Below are positions 1 through 4,171 of a stretch of 10,100 nucleotides of DNA, one piece after another. How positions within the stretch are numbered: the first letter of the stretch is position 1; every line of letters begins with the position of its first letter. This stretch comes from Candidatus Nitrosopumilus sp. Its GTDB lineage: Archaea > Thermoproteota > Nitrososphaeria > Nitrososphaerales > Nitrosopumilaceae. Under the pieces are notes generated by a model. It had not been told where the DNA came from, made no database searches, and saw only the letters and a program-made list of their open reading frames with translations. Both the position numbers and the translations under genes were made by a program. Where the stretch lies: NCBI GenBank assembly GCA_029864805.1, contig JAOTSS010000063.1, forward strand, positions 1 through 10,100, read 5' to 3'.

Positions 1-162
1 TCTATCTAATAGATTAATTGGAATTGTTTTTTCAACTACATACAAAAGTATCAAACGAGATTGGTAATTTCTAGCCATTTCACATGCATGTATGAGAGCT
101 TTTTCTGAATATTTTGAACCATCAAGGGGAACTAAAATATTCATGTAGAGTGATTTTTTCAT
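1..162 (-). CDS. Universal stress protein (UspA family), N-terminal part, cut by the window edge
   Basis: The visible 54 residues begin MKKSLYMNILVPLDGSKYSE and continue into a helix (EKALIHACEMARNY) and a second beta strand (SRLILLYVVE). This is the beta1-loop-alpha1-beta2 start of the Usp fold: the conserved V-P-L-D-G-S loop, with Asp near residue 13, contacts nucleotide in ATP-binding members. The C-terminal G-x2-G-x9-G-S/T motif that would show ATP binding lies outside the window. Thaumarchaea carry many such single-domain soluble proteins, usually of unknown client. An in-frame ATG at 144 (MNILVPLDG) is an alternative start and would give the more usual short N-terminus. I prefer 162 because a TATA-like box sits about 25 bases upstream, suggesting leaderless transcription from there. 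The family call is firm; the specific role is unknown. Confidence 0.88.
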   Translation of the reverse strand, partial: MKKSLYMNILVPLDGSKYSEKALIHACEMARNYQSRLILLYVVEKTIPINLLDR

Positions 163-183
163 GTTAGAACAAACATTGGTCCA

Positions 184-191
184 TATTTAAT
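184..191 (-). promoter_or_regulatory. TATA-like box for the universal stress protein gene
   Basis: On the minus strand the sequence reads TTAAATAT inside an AT-rich stretch. Its centre is about 25 bases before the ATG at 162, the normal archaeal TATA-to-start distance, so the mRNA would begin at or very near the start codon. Inferred from motif and spacing only. Confidence 0.45.
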
Positions 192-348
192 TAAACTCTT
201 TCACTAAATTAATCTGGCACCAATTTATCAAAAACTCTCATTTGAGTTTACTGATCTCTATGCGAACTTCTTTGAACTCTTTCTCCATTTTTCATTTTTG
301 GTTTGTGAAATTGAACTATCACATAATTACTGAATAATTAAAAATTCT

Positions 349-372
349 TTATTTTTCAATGATGAAAAATAA
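349..372 (-). terminator. 10-bp perfect hairpin downstream of the CPxC membrane protein gene
   Basis: TTATTTTTCA (349-358) pairs perfectly with TGAAAAATAA (363-372) around the four-base loop ATGA. It begins about 10 bases after the stop codon of the minus-strand gene at 383. Read on the minus strand, the hairpin is followed by an AT/T-rich tract (AATTTTTAATTATT). This placement fits a transcript 3' end. Archaea terminate mainly on U-tracts and do not strictly need hairpins, so the structure may instead stabilise the RNA end. The remaining bases 163-348 contain only the upstream TATA box and no gene that I can see; a weak 6-bp inverted repeat lies at 232-249. Confidence 0.5.
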
Positions 373-382
373 TTGGATTCAT

Positions 383-898
383 TCATCCTATTTTACAACA
401 ACTTTTACTTTGAAGGCCTCTTGCAATCCAATAAATGGAAAAAATTAAAACTCCTGCAGAAATAAATTTCAATTCTAATCCTTGCATCGGAAATAATGAT
501 AATCCTCCTACTGCACCTAAAATTACAGCTAGTGGAGCAGTACATGCAGGACATCCTGGAGTAAATGCTGCAAATGCGCCTCCCAAAACGGTTGATGAAT
601 TACCCTTGATGGAATTCATCATTCTCATTCTTTTTATTTTAAATGCCATCATTGCAAAATTGATCCCTGCCAAAGCTGAAACAATAATTGTTAATCCGAC
701 TGATGCAATGATGTGATATGGCATTAACTCCATTGTAATATCCAAATGAGATGTTAACATTGACATTGTCAAGAAATAATAGATTATTCCTAATCCTAGA
801 CTGCTAATTATGGCAATTGTGGCATATCTCCTAGTTGTAAGTACATTTGAAATTAGCTGTAATTTGCTTACCAAGTAGAATGATTTATCATTCATCAT
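383..898 (-). CDS. Four-helix membrane protein with a CPxC motif, function unknown
   Basis: The 171-residue protein has hydrophobic segments at about 27-47, 62-86, 105-135 and 142-162, so it is an integral membrane protein with a short basic N-terminus (TTRRY). A basic loop (KIKRMRMMNSIKGN, about 87-100) should face the cytoplasm. The striking element is FTPGCPACTAPLA, with Cys116 and Cys119 in a C-P-A-C pair at the start of the third hydrophobic stretch, followed by a glycine-rich GAVGGL. Two more cysteines (167-168) sit at the very C-terminus, next to lysines. I do not recognise the family. A redox-active or metal-binding dithiol in the membrane is possible (cf. DoxX/MauE-like or copper-handling proteins), but this is inference. 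The start is the first of two tandem ATGs (898, 895). It is transcribed alone, divergent from the next gene. Confidence 0.82.
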   Translation of the reverse strand: MMNDKSFYLVSKLQLISNVLTTRRYATIAIISSLGLGIIYYFLTMSMLTSHLDITMELMPYHIIASVGLTIIVSALAGINFAMMAFKIKRMRMMNSIKGNSSTVLGGAFAAFTPGCPACTAPLAVILGAVGGLSLFPMQGLELKFISAGVLIFSIYWIARGLQSKSCCKIG

Positions 899-952
899 AT
901 TTTAACTATTTATCAACCAAAGATTCTTAGCCACAAAAGAATCAATAAATAT

Positions 953-1204
953 ATGGCTGAATTCTCTTTTGAAGAAAAAACCATCCTTGTTCAATATGCT
1001 ATTAAAAAATTTGAAAATGAAACAACAGTCCTTGAAAAATTAAAAAATATCTTACCTGAAAAAGACATTCAGAGAAATATTGATACTCTTATAGGAACTC
1101 AAAGAGTAAGACGAATTGGTCCTGAAAATATTCAAAACAACGAAAGTCACACTGAACTGCCTGAACTTCCAGAAAACCTAAAATCCATCATTGAAAATCT
1201 TTAA
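953..1204 (+). CDS. Small charged soluble protein, unknown function
   Basis: This 83-residue protein has no membrane segment or signal peptide. Residues 4-60 look like a compact helical bundle rich in Lys and Glu (EEKTILVQYAIKKFENETT, then LEKLKNILPEKDIQRNIDTL) ending in a basic RVRRIG. A short acidic, proline-containing tail follows (TELPELPENLKSIIENL). The pattern of helices plus a basic turn is loosely like a truncated winged-helix domain, but I cannot match it to a family. The ATG at 953 is the first in frame and the codon use looks like that of neighbouring genes. It starts 54 bases from the divergent membrane protein gene, so the two probably share a promoter region. It ends 37 bases before the secreted protein gene, which appears to have its own TATA box. 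It could be a lineage-specific conserved protein. Confidence 0.65.
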   Translation: MAEFSFEEKTILVQYAIKKFENETTVLEKLKNILPEKDIQRNIDTLIGTQRVRRIGPENIQNNESHTELPELPENLKSIIENL

Positions 1205-1212
1205 TCTAAAAA

Positions 1213-1222
1213 TTCTTAAATC
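1213..1222 (+). promoter_or_regulatory. TATA-like box that sets the start of the secreted protein gene
   Basis: TTCTTAAATC is centred about 24 bases before the ATG at 1242, within the 37-base gap after the previous stop codon. It supports a leaderless start at 1242 rather than at the upstream in-frame ATG at 1191, which lies inside the preceding gene. Confidence 0.5.
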
Positions 1223-1241
1223 CTTTCATTGTAGATTTCAT

Positions 1242-1694
1242 ATGAATAAGTTAATTTTATTTTCAAGTGTTTTGGCTTTAACAATTATCTTGTCTTTTTC
1301 TATAGATTCAGCTTTTGCTCATCCACATTCGGGTAATATTTTGATCAATAATCACACTCATCAACCACAAACAGAGATTATTCTAATTAACTCGATGATT
1401 GGATTAGAAAAATCGACAGTTTTCTTCCATGCCGCTCAAGGAAATACATTACCATGGGGATTTGTTGAAGGAAAAGTTGCAAATCATGTTGAAGGATATC
1501 CTGTAATAATTCAAATCTTCAAAAACAATCATGCTGTCCACTTTGCACAAACCAATATTGGAGAAGATGGTGTTTATGAATACAAATTCAGGGTTTTAAA
1601 TTATGACAACAATCATGCTACCAAAATATTTGAAGGTGATTACTCCGTAAAGATTTTCAAAGTTGTATATCTTAATCAAGAAAATCTTATTTAG
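1242..1694 (+). CDS. Secreted beta-rich protein with signal peptide and histidine-rich N-terminus
   Basis: Starting at 1242 the protein has 150 residues and opens with a classic Sec signal peptide: MNK, a hydrophobic core (LILFSSVLALTIILSF), then an A-F-A cleavage site near residue 26. The reading frame is open back to 1191, but that start would bury the signal peptide and overlap the previous gene; the TATA box also favours 1242. The mature N-terminus is histidine-rich (HPHSGNILINNHTHQ), which could bind copper or another metal. The rest is strand-forming, with FVEGKVANHVEGYPVIIQIF, then IGEDGVYEYKFRVLN and FEGDYSVKIFKVVY. I know this V-x-G-x-V...PV-x-I-x-I...DG-x-Y-x-y-x-F-x-V pattern from extracellular thaumarchaeal proteins, where it looks like an Ig/CNA-B-like strand module. 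Here it stands as a single domain with no C-terminal anchor. Its target is unknown. Confidence 0.75.
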   Translation: MNKLILFSSVLALTIILSFSIDSAFAHPHSGNILINNHTHQPQTEIILINSMIGLEKSTVFFHAAQGNTLPWGFVEGKVANHVEGYPVIIQIFKNNHAVHFAQTNIGEDGVYEYKFRVLNYDNNHATKIFEGDYSVKIFKVVYLNQENLI

Positions 1695-2572
1695 AATCCA
1701 CGTAGACCCTGTGGACGCATGATCTCTGGATGCTGCTTCATCCATTTTACTTTCTCTATCATATCTTGTTTATCTTGAGGAAAAGTTCCCTTGATAGTAT
1801 AAGCATTTGAACCATGATTTGCTCTAAAAACAATCTCATCTTTTGTATTGATCTGATTCAACAAGTCATGAAGCTCATCTAATGATTCATCATCATTAAT
1901 TCTGGTAAATTCTCCATTGTACTTTTGAAGAAATTCTTGTTTAATACCATTCTCCAAATATAGAGTAAGGGCACCTACATAATTCGGTGAACACGCACTA
2001 ATAACTTCGGCAGTTCCTTTGATATGTTCTTTTGAATATTTTTTTCCTCCTAATCCCAAAATTACCATACATGACATGATATATCCAGCTTCTTTTGCTT
2101 TGTTAACTGATTTGATGATTGTTTTAGCAATGGCCCCTTTTGTTACTTTTTTTAAAACAATATCTGAACCACTTTCAATTCCTAAATATAACATGTCTAA
2201 ACCTGCTTCATTCATTTTCTTTAATTCTTCAGATGATTTTTTTAGAATATTCATTGGCATTGCATAGCAGGAAATTCTTTCAAGATTCACAAACTTCTCT
2301 TTAATGTATTTTACAACTTTTATCATATAATCAGAGTCAAGATTCAATGCATCTCCATCTGCAAGAAAGACTCGTGTAGTATCTGGCAGATAATTTGCCA
2401 TTGTGTCGATTTCATCTTTGACATCATCCCATGGTCTTTCTGAATACTCTTTTGATCTATACATATCACAAAAAGAACATTCATTAAATGAACAACCTAA
2501 TGTAACTTGAAAAATTAATGATCTAGCTTCTGATGGTGGCCTGTATAATGGTGCATCATAATTTAACATCAT
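1691..2572 (-). CDS. Radical SAM enzyme with CX4CX2C cluster motif
   Basis: This is a stand-alone radical SAM protein of 293 residues from the ATG at 2572. Its iron-sulfur motif is GCSFNECSFCDMY, with cysteines at 27, 32 and 35, giving CX4CX2C instead of the common CX3CX2C; the aromatic before the third Cys is typical. A conserved lead-in (NYDAPLYRPPSEA) precedes it. Further TIM-barrel signatures are FLADGDALNL (strand 2, in the place of the GGE-type motif), RISCYAMP, and LYLGIESGSDIVLKKVTKG, the usual SAM-binding 'G-I-E-S-G' strand. No B12-binding, TRAM or SPASM-type cysteine extension is visible, so the substrate cannot be guessed. An in-frame TTG at 2581 would add three residues and lies close to the predicted transcription start. 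Tandem ATGs at 2572 and 2569 are more likely starts. Its stop codon overlaps that of the convergent secreted protein gene. Confidence 0.88.
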   Translation of the reverse strand: MMLNYDAPLYRPPSEARSLIFQVTLGCSFNECSFCDMYRSKEYSERPWDDVKDEIDTMANYLPDTTRVFLADGDALNLDSDYMIKVVKYIKEKFVNLERISCYAMPMNILKKSSEELKKMNEAGLDMLYLGIESGSDIVLKKVTKGAIAKTIIKSVNKAKEAGYIMSCMVILGLGGKKYSKEHIKGTAEVISACSPNYVGALTLYLENGIKQEFLQKYNGEFTRINDDESLDELHDLLNQINTKDEIVFRANHGSNAYTIKGTFPQDKQDMIEKVKWMKQHPEIMRPQGLRGF

Positions 2573-2602
2573 ACCTTTCAAAAGAATTTACTTGATTCTG
2601 TT

Positions 2603-2610
2603 TTTATATC
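2603..2610 (-). promoter_or_regulatory. TATA-like box for the radical SAM gene
   Basis: The minus strand reads GATATAAA within TAAAAGATATAAAAAC. The centre is about 26 bases upstream of 2580, so the transcript would start within roughly ten bases of the ATG at 2572, or almost exactly at the alternative TTG at 2581. Confidence 0.5.
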
Positions 2611-2671
2611 TTTTATTTTGACTCAATCACAAAATACCTTTTAGTGGTAATTCAGAAGAAATTCATAACTT

Positions 2672-2974
2672 ATGGCAAATGATCCTGATGCAAAAAGACT
2701 ACTTTGGTTTGTTTTTGCAGGTTCACGTGGAGGACTAAATCGATTAAAAATAATATCAAAATTAAAGGAAAAACCATTCAATACTAATCAACTAGCAAAA
2801 GAGATGAATTTGGATTACAAGGCAATTCAACATCACATTAGGGTTCTTGAAAAGAATAACATGATAAACAAAATTGGAGAAAAATATGGTGTTGCATACT
2901 TTATCTCTAGCTTTCTTGAAGTAAATATGGAAACATTTGAAGAAATTGAAGCAAAATTGGACAAAAGTAAATAA
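2672..2974 (+). CDS. Winged helix-turn-helix transcriptional regulator (ArsR-like)
   Basis: This 100-residue protein is a single winged-helix domain. Residues 37-65 form the HTH (NTNQLAKEMNLDYKAIQHHI, then RVLEKNNMI), with KAIQHHIRVLEK as the recognition helix. Residues 66-78 (NKIGEKYGVAYFIS) form the beta wing, and a short helix follows (METFEEIEAKLDK), probably for dimerisation. The N-terminus (LLWFVFAGSRGGLNRLKIIS) is the usual first helix of archaeal ArsR/MarR-like regulators. No metal-binding cysteines are visible, so it is not a metal sensor of the classical ArsR type. It lies 25 bases upstream of a 3-TM protein on the same strand. That pairing resembles HTH plus small membrane protein pairs in haloarchaea, suggesting that the membrane partner senses a signal and controls this regulator. 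The pairing idea is inference; the DNA-binding call is strong. Confidence 0.88.
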   Translation: MANDPDAKRLLWFVFAGSRGGLNRLKIISKLKEKPFNTNQLAKEMNLDYKAIQHHIRVLEKNNMINKIGEKYGVAYFISSFLEVNMETFEEIEAKLDKSK

Positions 2975-2984
2975 AAGCTCTAAA

Positions 2985-2990
2985 GGAGTT
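2985..2990 (+). promoter_or_regulatory. Shine-Dalgarno-like GGAGTT before the 3-TM gene
   Basis: GGAGTT ends about 9 bases before the ATG at 3000, inside the 25-base gap after the regulator's stop codon. An internal ribosome site of this kind is expected for a second gene in an operon and contrasts with the leaderless starts elsewhere in the window. Confidence 0.45.
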
Positions 2991-2999
2991 TTTGACTAA

Positions 3000-3284
3000 A
3001 TGGAAACTACTTCCCTAATCTTATCTGTTGTTTCAATTGCAAATATGGGGATATTGGGAATTTTAATTGCAATTTTTGGTAAGATGTACAGTAAGACACG
3101 TGCACAGCTTCCATTAGGTATGATTGTAGTTGCAGGCATGTTATTTTTGCATAATGTTATTGGCTCTCTTGCATATTTCTCAATGGAAGAGATTTTCTCT
3201 CATGAAATATTCCCATATATGTTAGGAGTGGGAATTGCAGAACTTGCAGGATTATTGATATTTCTTAAAATTACTTTAGATTGA
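3000..3284 (+). CDS. Small 3-TM membrane protein, probable partner of the upstream HTH regulator
   Basis: The protein has 94 residues with three hydrophobic segments at about 4-27, 38-60 and 70-92. A short basic loop (KMYSKTRAQ) lies between the first two, and an acidic loop (SMEEIFSHE) between the second and third. The layout is 'IAIFGKMY-x-K-T' after helix 1, a glycine and an LH-containing second helix, then an acidic residue inside helix 3 (VGIAELAGLLIF). It resembles the short 3-TM proteins (DUF7521-like, as I recall) encoded beside ArsR-like regulators in haloarchaea. A Shine-Dalgarno-like site and the 25-base spacing indicate co-transcription with the regulator. Its function is unknown; a membrane sensor or anti-regulator is the contextual guess. 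Family assignment was made from memory of the pattern only. Confidence 0.75.
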   Translation: METTSLILSVVSIANMGILGILIAIFGKMYSKTRAQLPLGMIVVAGMLFLHNVIGSLAYFSMEEIFSHEIFPYMLGVGIAELAGLLIFLKITLD

Positions 3285-3285
3285 G

Positions 3286-3293
3286 TTTAATTG
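3286..3293 (+). promoter_or_regulatory. TATA-like box before the GTG-started membrane protein gene
   Basis: TTTAATTG is centred about 26 bases before the GTG at 3315, immediately after the stop of the previous gene. It suggests an extra, leaderless transcript start for the second half of this gene run. Confidence 0.35.
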
Positions 3294-3314
3294 TAATAGA
3301 CAAAATTAAAAAAT

Positions 3315-3758
3315 GTGTTACAAGAGTATCTAAAGCTTAACAAAAATATTCTCATCGCATTTGCCGCATCAATCATTATTTCTGCATTAATCGCACAAAT
3401 TTTATCTGAACAGACAGATTATCTAAACACAACATATACCACAATTGCAGATTATGTGATTTATTTTTCAGTTTTTAGTGGATTGTTTTATTTGGATAAT
3501 AGGAGAAAATATCGTTTAGCATCTGGACATACTAATACTGCGAAACTAAAGGATGATCTTAAAAAATTAGTGACATCACTGGGAATTGCAGAAATTGTCT
3601 ATACCGTCATTAGATGGATTTTACAGTATTATTTCCTGACAATTAATTATGATCCATACTTGGCATCAATTGCATCGCAAGGAATATCAACAATAATTTA
3701 CATGATGGTAGTTAATCTAAGTGTGAAGATTACGAGGTTGTACAAAGATGGGAATTAG
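3315..3758 (+). CDS. Multi-TM membrane protein of unknown function, GTG start
   Basis: This 147-residue protein starts at a GTG. An in-frame TAG at 3297 blocks any longer version, and the ATG at 3313 is out of frame and closes within seven codons. Hydrophobic segments lie at about 12-30 (ILIAFAASIIISALIAQIL), 42-60 (TIADYVIYFSVFSGLFYLD), 86-108 and 115-136. A basic, soluble-looking loop at 61-85 (NRRKYRLASGHTN, then KLKDDLKK) should be cytoplasmic. I do not recognise the family. Its last 11 bases overlap the start of the RNase H-like gene, so the two are almost certainly translated from one mRNA. Co-transcription with the HTH/3-TM pair is possible, since the gap is only 30 bases, but a TATA-like box in that gap may give it separate expression. 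Confidence 0.75.
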   Translation: MLQEYLKLNKNILIAFAASIIISALIAQILSEQTDYLNTTYTTIADYVIYFSVFSGLFYLDNRRKYRLASGHTNTAKLKDDLKKLVTSLGIAEIVYTVIRWILQYYFLTINYDPYLASIASQGISTIIYMMVVNLSVKITRLYKDGN

Positions 3759-4104
3759 TGTTTATGTGGATGGTTCTGGAGGTCCTAATGGAGGATTTGG
3801 ATTTTTTGTAAAAGAAACAGGAGAATCATTCTATGAAAAAAAACCAGAAATCACAAATAACCAGGCTGAATATATGGCAATAATTTCTGCATTAAACAAA
3901 TTTGTTGATTCAAATGACGAAATTACCATTTTTAGTGATTCCAAAAATACGGTAAACCAACTTAATCATGAATTCGCAATTAATAATGAACAACTTCGAG
4001 ATCTTGCCCGTCAAGCTTGGAATGTAATGGGAAAATTCTCTAATCTTTCAATCACTTGGATTCCGCGAAAAGAAAATCTAGCAGGAAAGATGCTAGGAAG
4101 CTAA
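3748..4104 (+). CDS. rnhA: Ribonuclease HI-like protein lacking the usual fourth active-site acid
   Basis: This protein has 118 residues and an RNase H fold. The first strand has Asp8 (YVDGSGGPNGGFGFF), the central helix has Glu41 (NNQAEYMAIISAL) and the next strand has Asp64 (IFSDSKNTVNQL). These are the D-E-D acids that bind two metal ions for cutting the RNA strand of RNA/DNA hybrids. The final motif reads WIPRKENLAGKMLGS. In typical type 1 enzymes this R-E-x-N-x-x-A-D places a fourth carboxylate here, but Gly113 stands in its place. The protein also ends directly after this helix start, so it is short for the family. It may still be active with three acids, as some homologues tolerate change at this site, or have a changed role. 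The gene overlaps the upstream membrane protein gene by 11 bases. Confidence 0.85.
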   Translation: MGISVYVDGSGGPNGGFGFFVKETGESFYEKKPEITNNQAEYMAIISALNKFVDSNDEITIFSDSKNTVNQLNHEFAINNEQLRDLARQAWNVMGKFSNLSITWIPRKENLAGKMLGS

Positions 4105-4135
4105 AAATATAGAGATCAGAAATTTCTATGAATAA

Positions 4136-4146
4136 CTTTATTATAC
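4136..4146 (+). promoter_or_regulatory. TATA-like box for the acyl-CoA synthetase gene
   Basis: CTTTATTATAC is centred about 31 bases before the ATG at 4172, giving a transcript with at most a few bases of leader. It separates the synthetase from the upstream RNase H gene. Confidence 0.5.
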
Positions 4147-4171
4147 AAAATCCTTAGATTTAATTTATCAT

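Noticed and set aside
163..348. Possible small RNA or CRISPR-like element in the left intergenic gap
   Set aside because: No repeated units, no stable extended fold and no second promoter could be made out beyond the TATA box and the terminal hairpin.
435..716. Plus-strand open frame of 93 codons
   Set aside because: It is the antisense shadow of the CPxC membrane protein; the product is proline/asparagine-rich without domain features.
1191..1241. 17-residue N-terminal extension of the secreted protein
   Set aside because: It overlaps the previous gene, would place charged residues before the signal peptide, and lies upstream of the predicted TATA box.
2019..2267. Plus-strand open frame of 82 codons
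   Set aside because: It lies entirely inside the radical SAM gene on the opposite strand; hydrophobic composition is an expected antisense artefact.
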